Source: Bacteroidales bacterium
GTDB taxonomy: Bacteria > Bacteroidota > Bacteroidia > Bacteroidales > VadinHA17
Assembly: GCA_013314865.1 (NCBI GenBank)
Contig: JABUEV010000007.1
Span: forward strand, 1 to 15,672
Direction: 5' to 3'
Length of the DNA stretch: 15,672 bases
Of the stretch, positions 1 through 7,711 are shown one piece after another. Position numbers and translations under genes: made by a program. Within the stretch, counting starts at the first letter, position 1, and each line of letters opens with the position of its first letter. The notes beneath the pieces were generated by a model, which worked only from the letters and a program-made list of their open reading frames with translations, had not been told where the DNA came from and did not search any database.

Positions 1-95
1 TTCTTTTCCTTTATGAAGTTGGGATTGTAATATCGCGCAGGGTGGTAAAACAGCGTGAAGCTGAACACGCAAAATTCATGAAAGAAGGTTCCTGA
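1..95 (+). CDS. tatC: TatC C-terminal fragment (twin-arginine translocase), 5' truncated
   Basis: An open frame enters from the left edge (first whole codon at base 3) and ends at TGA 93-95, giving about 30 residues that begin [17 protein letters not shown] and finish in a charged tail. This resembles the end of TatC, where the last membrane helix is followed by an LYEisI-type motif and a basic cytoplasmic tail. TatC is the multispanning receptor for folded twin-arginine substrates in the inner membrane. A tatC gene directly before lptB is, as I recall, a common Bacteroidetes order, which supports the call. The fragment is short, so the name is likely rather than certain. Confidence 0.6.
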   Translation, partial: LFLYEVGIVISRRVVKQREAEHAKFMKEGS

Positions 96-136
96 GAAAT
101 TTTGTATCATTACAGATAAGGCTCTATACAGAAAAT

Positions 137-841
137 ATGGTCAAGAAATACCGGAACAGGACGGTTGTGGATCATGTTTCAATAGAGGTGGAACAGGGTG
201 AGATTGTCGGACTCCTGGGGCCGAACGGTGCAGGAAAGACCACGTCTTTCTATATGATAGTAGGCCTTATCAGGCCAAAAGAAGGTAAGATATTCCTTGA
301 TGATGAAGAGATAACAACACTCCCCATGTACAAACGGGCACGAAAGGGGATTGGCTACCTGGCCCAGGAAGCTTCTGTCTTCAGAAATCTGTCGGTTGAG
401 GATAACATTAAAGCTGTGCTTGAAATGTCCTCAATGTCTAAAGAAGAACAGTCAGAAAGACTTGAAAACCTGCTCGATGAATTTGGATTGAAGAAGATAA
501 GAAAAAACAAGGGCATCCAGCTGTCAGGGGGTGAAAGACGTCGTACCGAAATAGCAAGGGCCCTTGCCCTCAAACCCAAATTTATACTTCTTGACGAACC
601 ATTTGCCGGAGTCGACCCTATCGCAGTTGAGGATATCCAGGAAATAGTGTCAAAACTTAAAACCAAAAACATCGGTATTCTTATTACCGATCACAATGTG
701 CATGAAACATTGTCAATCACCGACCGTGCATACCTGCTCTTCGAAGGACGCATCCTCATGGCCGGCACATCCACCCAGCTTGCTGAGGATGAACACGTAA
801 GAAAAGTCTATCTCGGGAAGAACTTCGAATTGCGCAGGTGA
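137..841 (+). CDS. lptB: LptB, ATPase of the LPS export ABC transporter
   Basis: LptB is the cytoplasmic ATPase that drives LptFG to extract lipopolysaccharide from the inner membrane and pass it along the Lpt bridge. All ABC motifs are visible, numbered from the ATG at 137: Walker A GPNGAGKT (28-35), Q-loop Gln77 in [10 protein letters not shown], signature LSGGE (129-133), Walker B FILLDEP (149-155) and H-loop His186 in ITDHNV. The [10 protein letters not shown] and [13 protein letters not shown] blocks separate LptB from other ABC ATPases. The 234-residue length is slightly short. Family alignment says about seven more N-terminal residues should precede this Met, and they are encoded in frame from 116 (RLYTEN before MVKKY), yet no ATG, GTG or TTG is available there. 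The true start may be ATA 116 or CTG 92, the latter overlapping the tatC stop. It probably shares a transcript with tatC. Confidence 0.95.
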   Translation: MVKKYRNRTVVDHVSIEVEQGEIVGLLGPNGAGKTTSFYMIVGLIRPKEGKIFLDDEEITTLPMYKRARKGIGYLAQEASVFRNLSVEDNIKAVLEMSSMSKEEQSERLENLLDEFGLKKIRKNKGIQLSGGERRRTEIARALALKPKFILLDEPFAGVDPIAVEDIQEIVSKLKTKNIGILITDHNVHETLSITDRAYLLFEGRILMAGTSTQLAEDEHVRKVYLGKNFELRR

Positions 842-850
842 ATAAACCTG

Positions 851-881
851 TTTGCAAAAAGAATAATTTTCAGTACCTTTG
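851..881 (+). promoter_or_regulatory. Bacteroidetes-type promoter of tRNA-Leu
   Basis: TTTG at 851-854 (-33) and TACCTTTG at 874-881 (-7, full match to TAnnTTTG) are separated by 19 bases. Transcription would start around 886-890, just ahead of the mature tRNA 5' end at 895. Confidence 0.8.
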
Positions 882-894
882 CGCTTGATTTTAT

Positions 895-977
895 GCGGAT
901 GTGTCGTAATTGGTAGCCGAGCAAGACTTAGGATCTTGTGTCTTAATGACGTGGGGGTTCGAGTCCCTTCATCCGCA
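895..977 (+). tRNA. tRNA-Leu (anticodon UAG)
   Basis: A class II tRNA folds here. The acceptor stem is GCGGATG (895-901) with CATCCGC (970-976), followed by discriminator A977. The D-loop carries TTGGTAG. The anticodon stem CAAGA/TCTTG encloses the loop CTTAGGA, with anticodon TAG. The variable arm is long (GTC/GAC pairing), as expected for leucine. The T-arm has loop TTCGAGT on a GGGGG/CCCTT stem that includes two G-U pairs. CCA is not encoded (ACA follows), so the end must be added by nucleotidyltransferase. This tRNA reads CUN codons. A consensus promoter lies upstream and a terminator downstream. Confidence 0.95.
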
Positions 978-989
978 CAGTTAAATCAG

Positions 990-1029
990 CCGCCTGCAAC
1001 GACGACGCTCTTTGCTTCAGGCGGTTTTT
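990..1029 (+). terminator. Intrinsic terminator after tRNA-Leu, in the tig leader
   Basis: CCGCCTG (990-996) pairs with CAGGCGG (1018-1024) and is followed by TTTTT (1025-1029). Inside, GCAA (996-999) can alternatively pair with TTGC (1012-1015), leaving a small bulge. It ends the tRNA transcript but also lies only 22 bases before the trigger-factor start codon. Confidence 0.75.
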
Positions 1030-1051
1030 AAATATAAACAATAATTAAAAA

Positions 1052-2401
1052 ATGACTATTAACCGGGAAAACATCGACGAACTGAATGCTTTGCTTAAAG
1101 TAAATATTGTCAAAGCTGACTATGAGGAAAAAGTTGAAAAGGTGTTGCGTGACTATCGCAAAAAAGCTAACGTTAAAGGTTTCAGGCCTGGAATGGTGCC
1201 GATCGGACTAATAAGAAAAATGTACGGCAAAGCTGTAAAAATAGATGAAATAAACAAAACCGTTTCTGAAAACATACAGAAATACCTTACTGACGAAAAA
1301 CTGGATATCCTGGGGGACCCTCTTCCGGTTGAGGAAGAATATGAAAAATTTGACTTTGACAGCCAGGATGATTTTACTTTCTCGTTTGAGCTTGGTCTTG
1401 CACCCTCTTTCGAAATAAAACTTAATAAAAAAAACAAGGTCACTTCTTATGAAATCAAGGTCGATGATAAAATGAAAAATGATTATATCGACAATTACAG
1501 GAGAAGATACGGCCAGTTCATTAAAGCTGACATTTCAGAGGAGAAGGATCTGCTCAAGGGGAAGATTGAAGCAGTTGACGAAGCTGGCAATCCTCTTCCG
1601 GAAGGCCCTGCTGTTGAGGATACTTCTCTTGCAATCGACTTTATCAAGGACCCCGGCATAAAAGAGCTTTTTACAGGTAAAAAAGTATCAGACACAGTGA
1701 TTTTTGATCTCAGAAAGGCCTTCCCAAATGAGAACGAAATTGCAGGCATTCTCAGAACAACAAAAGATTCACTGAAAGGTATTGACGGTCTTTTCAGGTT
1801 TACTATCAACGAAATCAGCCGGTTCACCCCTGCGGAAATAAACCAGGAACTCTTTGACAAGATTTACGGTGAAGGTTCCGTTAATTCCGAAGAAGAATTC
1901 AATAAAAAAATTGAAGAGGAAATATCATTGCACCTGAAACAGGAAACCGATTTCAAGCTTGCACAGGATATAAAGAAACTGGCCATTGAGAAGACTGACT
2001 TTCAGCTTCCTGAGGCATTCCTTAAAAAATGGCTGCTGAAAGTCAACGATAAAACGACTGCAGAACAGATTGAAAAAGAATTTGACACCTTCAGAAAGGA
2101 TCTGAAATGGCAGTTAATACGAAACAAACTGGCAAAACAGAATGAAATAAAAATCACCGAAGAGGAACTTCTTAAAGAAGCGGAAGAGATTACAAGAAAC
2201 CAGTTCAGACAATACGGTTTGTTCTACGCCACAGAAGACCAGGTAACACATTATGCAAAAGAAACTCTTAAGAGAGAGGAAGACGCAAGGAGAATTGCCG
2301 ATAAACTGGTTGAGGATAAAATAATTGCCCTGCTAAAGGATACAGTTAAAATAGAAACAGAAAGTGTGACTGTTGAACAGTTCAACAAGCTTTTTGAATA
2401 G
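1052..2401 (+). CDS. tig: Trigger factor, ribosome-associated chaperone
   Basis: Trigger factor binds ribosomal protein L23 at the exit tunnel and shields nascent chains in the cytoplasm. The 449-residue product has the N-terminal ribosome-binding domain (about 1-125) with the signature GFRPGMVP at 43-50 followed by MYGKAV, which is diagnostic. The middle region (about 150-260) corresponds to the FKBP-like domain but keeps little of the PPIase consensus, as I recall for Bacteroidetes members. The rest is the charged, helical SurA-like chaperone domain. The ATG at 1052 follows an AT-rich leader (taattaaaaa) without a Shine-Dalgarno, typical of the phylum. It precedes clpP-clpX, a widespread bacterial arrangement. 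I see no TAnnTTTG promoter between the tRNA terminator and this start, so it may depend on read-through from the tRNA promoter. Confidence 0.95.
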   Translation: MTINRENIDELNALLKVNIVKADYEEKVEKVLRDYRKKANVKGFRPGMVPIGLIRKMYGKAVKIDEINKTVSENIQKYLTDEKLDILGDPLPVEEEYEKFDFDSQDDFTFSFELGLAPSFEIKLNKKNKVTSYEIKVDDKMKNDYIDNYRRRYGQFIKADISEEKDLLKGKIEAVDEAGNPLPEGPAVEDTSLAIDFIKDPGIKELFTGKKVSDTVIFDLRKAFPNENEIAGILRTTKDSLKGIDGLFRFTINEISRFTPAEINQELFDKIYGEGSVNSEEEFNKKIEEEISLHLKQETDFKLAQDIKKLAIEKTDFQLPEAFLKKWLLKVNDKTTAEQIEKEFDTFRKDLKWQLIRNKLAKQNEIKITEEELLKEAEEITRNQFRQYGLFYATEDQVTHYAKETLKREEDARRIADKLVEDKIIALLKDTVKIETESVTVEQFNKLFE

Positions 2402-2411
2402 AAATCAATGC

Positions 2412-2445
2412 TTTGCATGGATTTCCTGTAATTTTTGTATCTTTG
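2412..2445 (+). promoter_or_regulatory. Promoter of clpP-clpX
   Basis: TATCTTTG at 2438-2445 fully matches the -7 box TAnnTTTG. TTTG at 2412-2415 is a possible -33 element at a somewhat long spacing of 22. The box ends 28 bases before the clpP ATG and lies entirely in the tig-clpP gap, giving clpPX its own start besides read-through from tig. Confidence 0.7.
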
Positions 2446-2473
2446 ATTTTTTACATTTATAAGAATACCGACT

Positions 2474-3157
2474 ATGAGCAAATCAGACGATTTCGGATTA
2501 TATGCCAGAAGCAAACACGGCATCAGCAGCCTGAATCTTCACAGATACACTTCAATATGGAGCAGTTACATCTCACCCACAATTATTGAAGAGAGACAGC
2601 TTAATGTAGCATCAATGGATGTGTTCTCCCGTCTTATGATGGACAGGATCATATTCCTCGGGTTGCCGATTGATGATTACGTGGCAAACATTATTGAAGC
2701 GCAGTTACTATATCTCGATTCCACGGATCCCGGGAAAGATATCCAGATTTATTTCAATACTCCGGGCGGATCAGTGAATGCCGGGCTTGGGATTTACGAC
2801 ACCATGCAGTACATCTCGGCTGATGTTGCCACAATTTGCACAGGAATGGCAGCCTCAATGGGCGCTGTTCTGCTTACTGCAGGCACAAAGGGCAAAAGAT
2901 CTGCCCTGAAACACTCAAGAATAATGATTCACCAGCCCATGGGCGGAGTTGAAGGGCCGGCATCTGACATTGAAATTCAGACCAGGGAGATACTGAGGCT
3001 GAGAAAGGAACTCTATGAAATAATAGCGCTTCATTCAGGCAATCCTATTGAAAAAGTTGAAAAAGACTCGGACCGCGATCACTGGATGACCTCAGAGGAA
3101 GCTAAGGAATACGGGATGATAGACGAAATCCTGCAGAAAACTACAAGAAAACAGTAA
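2474..3157 (+). CDS. clpP: ClpP, ATP-dependent Clp protease proteolytic subunit
   Basis: ClpP is the serine peptidase that forms the double-heptamer degradation chamber fed by ClpX. The catalytic triad is Ser128 in GMAASMG, His153 in MIHQPMGG and Asp202 in DRDHWM, at the same spacing as in E. coli (97/122/171). The substrate-binding TPGGSV block is at 96-101. The mature domain begins near ISPTIIEERQLNV (from residue 33), so about 30 residues form an N-terminal extension, probably a processed propeptide; the length of 227 is within the range I recall for Bacteroidetes ClpP. The last base of its TAA stop is the A of the clpX ATG (TAATG), indicating translational coupling. Confidence 0.97.
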   Translation: MSKSDDFGLYARSKHGISSLNLHRYTSIWSSYISPTIIEERQLNVASMDVFSRLMMDRIIFLGLPIDDYVANIIEAQLLYLDSTDPGKDIQIYFNTPGGSVNAGLGIYDTMQYISADVATICTGMAASMGAVLLTAGTKGKRSALKHSRIMIHQPMGGVEGPASDIEIQTREILRLRKELYEIIALHSGNPIEKVEKDSDRDHWMTSEEAKEYGMIDEILQKTTRKQ

Positions 3158-4371
3158 TGGACAAGTGTTCTTTCTGCGGCAGGACAAAGAGGGAGGTTAA
3201 CCTTCTGGTTGCAGGTCTTGAAGGACATATCTGCGATCACTGCATTGAGCAGGCTCACAGTATAATGAACGAAGAGCTTGGCTCAAAGAAGCATATCTCC
3301 TTCGACACAATTAACCTCTTAAAACCGGCGGAAATAAAAAACTTCCTCGATCAGTATGTCATTGGTCAGGAAATGGCCAAAAAAATAATTTCTGTTGCAG
3401 TTTATAACCACTACAAAAGACTGATGCAGAAACCCGACAGCGAGGATATTGAAATCGAAAAATCAAATATTCTTCTTGTAGGTGAAACCGGCACAGGCAA
3501 AACACTTCTCGCCAGGACAGTCGCTAAAATGCTTCATGTTCCCTTCACAATAGTCGACGCAACAGTCCTGACCGAAGCCGGTTATGTTGGGGAGGACGTT
3601 GAGAGTCTACTCACCAGACTGCTTCAGAATGCTGATTATGACGTTAAGGCCGCCGAAAAGGGAATCGTCTTCATAGACGAGATTGACAAGATAGCCAGAA
3701 AGGGTGACAACCCTTCCATAACACGGGACGTAAGCGGGGAGGGTGTTCAGCAGGGGCTTCTGAAACTTCTCGAGGGATCAATTGTAAATGTACCTCCACA
3801 GGGCGGGAGAAAACACCCTGAACAGAAAATGATACCGGTCGATACCAAAGACATACTCTTCATCTGCGGAGGGGCATTCGAGGGTATTGAGAAAAAGATT
3901 GCCCAGAGACTGAATACTCAGGTTGTGGGATATAATGCTTCGAAAAACAGGGAAAGGGTTGACAAGGAAAATCTCCTTCAGTACATCGCACCGCAGGATC
4001 TCAGGGCATACGGAATGATACCGGAGATTGTAGGAAGGCTCCCGGTGCTCACCTTCCTTAACCCGCTCGACAGAAAAGCACTAAGAGCTATTCTTACTGA
4101 ACCGAAAAACGCAATCATTAAACAGTACCAGAAACTGTTTAAAATGGACAATATTGAACTCACCTTCACTGAAGGCGTGCTTGACTATATTGTCGACAAA
4201 GCAATAGAATTCAAACTTGGCGCTCGCGGTTTACGGGCCATCTGTGAGGCAATTATGCTTGATCCTATGTTTGAACTGCCTTCAACCGGATCGAACCAGC
4301 TTGTAATTACAGAAGATTATGCGATCCATAAACTTGCACGGATCGACATGAGAATTCTTAAAGCCTCCTGA
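3157..4371 (+). CDS. clpX: ClpX, AAA+ unfoldase of ClpXP
   Basis: ClpX recognises substrates, unfolds them with ATP and threads them into ClpP. The N-terminal zinc-binding domain has Cys4, Cys7, Cys26 and Cys29. The AAA+ module shows Walker A GETGTGKT (109-116), pore loop 1 GYVG (142-145), Walker B VFIDE (171-175), the RKH loop (218-220), an arginine-finger candidate Arg294 in GRLPV and the sensor-2 motif GARGLR (355-360). At the ClpP-docking loop, where E. coli has IGF, this protein reads VGY (257-259, in TQVVGYNAS). The 404-residue length is normal. It overlaps clpP by one base and ends the tig-clpP-clpX cluster, converging on folA. Confidence 0.98.
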   Translation: MDKCSFCGRTKREVNLLVAGLEGHICDHCIEQAHSIMNEELGSKKHISFDTINLLKPAEIKNFLDQYVIGQEMAKKIISVAVYNHYKRLMQKPDSEDIEIEKSNILLVGETGTGKTLLARTVAKMLHVPFTIVDATVLTEAGYVGEDVESLLTRLLQNADYDVKAAEKGIVFIDEIDKIARKGDNPSITRDVSGEGVQQGLLKLLEGSIVNVPPQGGRKHPEQKMIPVDTKDILFICGGAFEGIEKKIAQRLNTQVVGYNASKNRERVDKENLLQYIAPQDLRAYGMIPEIVGRLPVLTFLNPLDRKALRAILTEPKNAIIKQYQKLFKMDNIELTFTEGVLDYIVDKAIEFKLGARGLRAICEAIMLDPMFELPSTGSNQLVITEDYAIHKLARIDMRILKAS

Positions 4372-4390
4372 AACATATTCAAAAACGGAC

Positions 4391-4425
4391 AGAATAAAGT
4401 TTATTTTCAACACTTATTCTTTTTT
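4391..4425 (+). terminator. Weak hairpin with U tract after clpX
   Basis: AGAATAA (4391-4397) pairs with TTATTCT (4414-4420) across a 16-base loop, followed by a T run (4420-4425). The stem is AT-only apart from one G-C pair and overlaps the last codons of convergent folA, so it would be a modest terminator for clpPX. Confidence 0.35.
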
Positions 4426-4904
4426 CTCTCATATATTACATAAGTATAAGGAATACGGCCCGGGTCTGATATTGTGCTTTCCGATTTCTCTATTATTTTC
4501 CATTTTCTGAGATCAATCTTCGGGAAAAAAACATCTGCAGGGGCTTTCTGGTGGACATGTGTTATGTATAATCTGTCAGCCAGCGGCATGAACTGGCTGT
4601 AAACACTCCCTCCGCCGATAACAAAGACATTCTCATCTTTACTGCATTTGGAAAGTGCATCTTCAACCGAAACTGCCGTTTCAGAGCACTCAAAACACTC
4701 GTTCGGAACATCTGTAAGTACTATATTTCTCCTGCCCGGCAGAGGTTTTACCGGCAGTGACATCCATGTTTTCCTTCCCATAATTACAGTATTGCCTGAA
4801 GTGAGCTGTTTAAACCGCTTCAGATCTTCCGGAATGCGCCACAATAATTCATTGTCTTTTCCAATGCCAAGGTCTTCTGATACTGCTGCAATAATTGCTA
4901 TCAT
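4407..4904 (-). CDS. folA: Dihydrofolate reductase
   Basis: This enzyme reduces dihydrofolate to tetrahydrofolate with NADPH in the cytoplasm, recycling the dihydrofolate made by thymidylate synthase. The 165-residue sequence starts IAIIAAVSEDLGIGKDN, with Trp22 and catalytic Asp27 in WRIPEDLKRFK. It continues with the NADPH-binding VIMGRKTWMSLP block and PLPGRRNIVLT, and has the conserved double glycine in VFVIGGGSVYSQFM. Length and motif order match chromosomal DHFR rather than plasmid trimethoprim-resistance forms, though that distinction is inferred. The start lies 9 bases after the thyA stop, so the two are surely co-transcribed, with folA as the last gene of the leftward operon. Confidence 0.96.
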   Translation of the reverse strand: MIAIIAAVSEDLGIGKDNELLWRIPEDLKRFKQLTSGNTVIMGRKTWMSLPVKPLPGRRNIVLTDVPNECFECSETAVSVEDALSKCSKDENVFVIGGGSVYSQFMPLADRLYITHVHQKAPADVFFPKIDLRKWKIIEKSESTISDPGRIPYTYVIYERKKNKC

Positions 4905-4913
4905 GTCATTTTT

Positions 4914-5708
4914 CTAAACGGAAATTTCACCTTTTATATGAGGATGCGCCATATAGTCTGTCAGAACAAAATCTTCAAATCTGAAACTATCTATATCCTT
5001 TACCTGCGGATTAATCTTCATTACAGGCAGTTTATAAGGCTCTCTTGTAAGCTGGAGTTTTACCTGCTCAATATGATTCAGATAAATATGTGCATCGCCG
5101 AGGGTATGAATAAATTCGCCAGGCTTAAGGTCTGTGACCTGAGCCACCATCATTGTCAGAAGCGCATAGGAAGCTATATTGAAGGGGACTCCCAGGAAAA
5201 TATCACAGCTTCTCTGGTACAGCTGGCATGAGAGTTTTCCATTTGCAACATAAAACTGAAACAGGACGTGGCATGGCGGAAGGGCCATTTTGTCTATTTC
5301 ACCAACATTCCAGGCACTGACGATGTGACGCCGGGAGTCAGGCGAAGTCTTAATGGAATTAATAACATTTGCAAGCTGATCTCTTTTACTGCCATCAGCT
5401 GACTGCCATGAACGCCACTGGTGACCGTAAACCGGACCCAGCTCCCCGTTTTCATCAGCCCATTCATTCCAGATCCTTACACCGTTTTCGGTCAGATACC
5501 GGATGTTTGTGCTTCCGGAGATAAACCACAGGAGCTCATGAATTATTGATTTGACATGAAGTTTCTTTGTTGTAAGAAGGGGAAATCCTTCTTCAAGGTT
5601 AAACCTCATCTGGTAACCAAACACACTTATGGTGCCTGTTCCTGTCCGGTCCTTCTTTTCGACACCGTACTTTAAAACATGCTCAAGAAGCCCGAGATAT
5701 TGCTTCAT
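4914..5708 (-). CDS. thyA: Thymidylate synthase (ThyA type)
   Basis: ThyA methylates dUMP to dTMP using methylenetetrahydrofolate, leaving dihydrofolate for the adjacent reductase. At 264 residues it is exactly the length of E. coli ThyA and aligns without visible gaps. It has [12 protein letters not shown] at the start, Arg21 in [27 protein letters not shown] before the catalytic Cys146 ([11 protein letters not shown]), and the nucleotide-binding [21 protein letters not shown] region. It starts 15 bases after the stop of the GH97 gene and is followed after 9 bases by folA. No promoter is visible in the upstream gap, so expression probably depends on the bfn promoter or on one inside the GH97 gene. 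Confidence 0.98.
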   Translation of the reverse strand: MKQYLGLLEHVLKYGVEKKDRTGTGTISVFGYQMRFNLEEGFPLLTTKKLHVKSIIHELLWFISGSTNIRYLTENGVRIWNEWADENGELGPVYGHQWRSWQSADGSKRDQLANVINSIKTSPDSRRHIVSAWNVGEIDKMALPPCHVLFQFYVANGKLSCQLYQRSCDIFLGVPFNIASYALLTMMVAQVTDLKPGEFIHTLGDAHIYLNHIEQVKLQLTREPYKLPVMKINPQVKDIDSFRFEDFVLTDYMAHPHIKGEISV

Positions 5709-5723
5709 TTATACTAATGCATT

Positions 5724-7670
5724 TTATTTTGGTGAGAATCTTGCCACCCAGCCTCCGCCCGGAGCAAGTGATATTTTCATCTTTTCGCCCGACCGTGCCG
5801 TTATTTTTGCATGTTTGTAGTCTTCCGCGTGACGGTCGGCATTTATTCCATCCTGGAATATTTCCACATTATATTCCCCGGAAGGGAGGAATGAAAGGTC
5901 AAACTCCATGGATCTTGCGCTCCAGTCTGTCAGGGCTCCGACAAACCATTCATTTCCTGACCTGCGGGCGAGTAAAATATAGTCGCCTACTTTTGCATCA
6001 ATAACCTTCAGGTCGTCCCAAACGACAGGAATTTTAACCAGGAAATCAGTGCACTCCTTTTCCCTCATATAGTTTGAGGGTGAATCGGAGAGCATCTGGA
6101 GAGGGCTTTCGAACACAACGTAAAGTGCCATCTGATGAACCCTGGTGCCCTGGCTGGCTGGCCTTGTGAACTGGGGATTGAAATTCTGCCTGTCCATGTT
6201 TCTCATTGCCCCGGGTGTATAATCCATCGGACCGGCCACCATCCTTGTAAAAGGCAGTGTTACATCATGTTCAGGAGTAATGGTTCTTTCCCATTTACTG
6301 TTCTCCATACCCCTGACTCCTTCACGTGTCAGGGCATTCGGATAAGTCCTCCCGAATCCGTCCGGTTTATACGAACCGTGAAAATCAACCAGAAGATGAT
6401 GTTCAGCAGCTTTCCGGGCAGTTTCATGGTAAAAGTTTACGACTTTCTGATCATCCCTCTGCATAAAGTCAACTTTTATGCCTTTCACTCCCCATTTCTC
6501 ATAAAGAGCAACCGCTTCATCAATCTGATCCCAGAATGTTTTCCAAACGACCCAGAGTATTACCCCTACATTCCTGCTCTCTGCATAGCGGCAAAGTTCT
6601 GGTACATTTATGGCAGGTATTGATTCCAGCACTGTGCCTGACTTATACCAGCCCTCATCAAGAATAATGTACTCTATCCCGTTGGCGGAGGCAAAATCAA
6701 TATAATACTTATAGGTATCATTATTGATGCCGGCCCTGAAGTCAACACCGTAAATATTGTTAGCATTCCACCAGTCCCATGCAACCTGGCCGGGCTTTAT
6801 CCATTCCGTATTACTGACAGCTGACGGTCTGGCAAGTTTGAACACAAGATCGCTTTCAACCAGATCCCCGTCCTTTCCGGCAATCACAAAGACCCTCCAC
6901 GGGAAGGTACGGGGTCCCCGTGTCAATGCAATAAAATCTTTGACTGAAGTTACAAAAAGATCACGATCGCCTTTAAGTACTTCATTATCCGGATATTTTG
7001 GCCATGTTCCGGTTAGTTTGCCTGATCCGCCTCCCCTTAACCACATTCCCGGATAATCATTAATATCCGATTCCGTAAGCAGAACATTTACACCGTTTGC
7101 CTTAAAAAGGGCAGGAAGACTGGCTAAATGTTGGCTGTTTATCGTGTCGAGCACTCCCGGGATAAAAATCCTTTCATTGTGTGACATAAAGCTTTCCTCA
7201 AGCGGAAACCATGTGCCTGTACCCTCAGGAAACCGGATCACCGAACTTTCATCTTTTATTGTCAGCTCATTTTTCAGTGAAGTTTCAAAGCGGTACGCCA
7301 CCCCGTCGTTATAAGCCCGGAACTGAATTCCAAAGCCTGATCTGAAGGTCAGTAACAGGAAATTGCAGTTATCGGTTATATCCGATCTCTTGTGTGCCAC
7401 AACAGGTTTCAGGACCTGATTGATTTTTCCATAGACTGCTTTCCTTGCATTCTCATTCAGAGCAGGTATTCTTGTATCACCCAGTATCATTGCCGGTTCA
7501 ACCGAGGTTATTATTTCCCTGCCGTCATACGAAGCAGACCAGGTAAGAGAGTTTCCTGTGTTTACTGTCACTGTGATTTTACCGTCAGGTGAGCTTAGCT
7601 TATACTCTTTTGAGAAGGAGACTGCTGATGCATAAGTCAATAGCGCAAAGAGGAAAAATAGTTTCTTCAT
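5724..7670 (-). CDS. GH97 family glycoside hydrolase, secreted, retaining-type (alpha-galactosidase-like)
   Basis: This is a 648-residue exported glycosidase. The first ~20 residues (MKKLFFLFALLTYASAVSFS) form a signal peptide without a lipobox Cys, so a periplasmic enzyme is expected. The N-terminal beta-sandwich begins SSPDGKITVTV, typical of GH97 (the SusB family). The central TIM barrel contains VAWDWWN (297-302), IEYIILDEGWY (332-342), GVKGIKVDFM (394-403) and REGVRGMEN (449-457). From remembered GH97 work, inverting SusB has Gly where retaining members have an Asp nucleophile. Here Asp401 fills that position and Glu456, 55 residues on, fits the acid/base; Glu200 and Glu450 fit calcium ligands. 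This suggests a retaining alpha-galactosidase-like member, but the substrate is unproven. No susC/susD genes are nearby; it sits between bfn and thyA with gaps of 41 and 15 bases. Confidence 0.9.
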   Translation of the reverse strand: MKKLFFLFALLTYASAVSFSKEYKLSSPDGKITVTVNTGNSLTWSASYDGREIITSVEPAMILGDTRIPALNENARKAVYGKINQVLKPVVAHKRSDITDNCNFLLLTFRSGFGIQFRAYNDGVAYRFETSLKNELTIKDESSVIRFPEGTGTWFPLEESFMSHNERIFIPGVLDTINSQHLASLPALFKANGVNVLLTESDINDYPGMWLRGGGSGKLTGTWPKYPDNEVLKGDRDLFVTSVKDFIALTRGPRTFPWRVFVIAGKDGDLVESDLVFKLARPSAVSNTEWIKPGQVAWDWWNANNIYGVDFRAGINNDTYKYYIDFASANGIEYIILDEGWYKSGTVLESIPAINVPELCRYAESRNVGVILWVVWKTFWDQIDEAVALYEKWGVKGIKVDFMQRDDQKVVNFYHETARKAAEHHLLVDFHGSYKPDGFGRTYPNALTREGVRGMENSKWERTITPEHDVTLPFTRMVAGPMDYTPGAMRNMDRQNFNPQFTRPASQGTRVHQMALYVVFESPLQMLSDSPSNYMREKECTDFLVKIPVVWDDLKVIDAKVGDYILLARRSGNEWFVGALTDWSARSMEFDLSFLPSGEYNVEIFQDGINADRHAEDYKHAKITARSGEKMKISLAPGGGWVARFSPK

Positions 7671-7711
7671 AAAAATATTTTTTGGAGATTATTAGCAGAA
7701 GGAGAGGACGT

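Noticed and set aside
355..672. Minus-strand open frame of about 105 codons within lptB
   Set aside because: It is the reverse shadow of the ABC ATPase core, with serine-rich, motif-free translation.
5702..5723. A separate promoter for thyA
   Set aside because: The gap to the GH97 stop is only 15 bases and holds no TAnnTTTG box.
5717..7056. Several plus-strand open frames inside the GH97 gene
   Set aside because: They lie opposite a full-length gene with intact motifs, have no promoter or conserved domain and look like chance frames.
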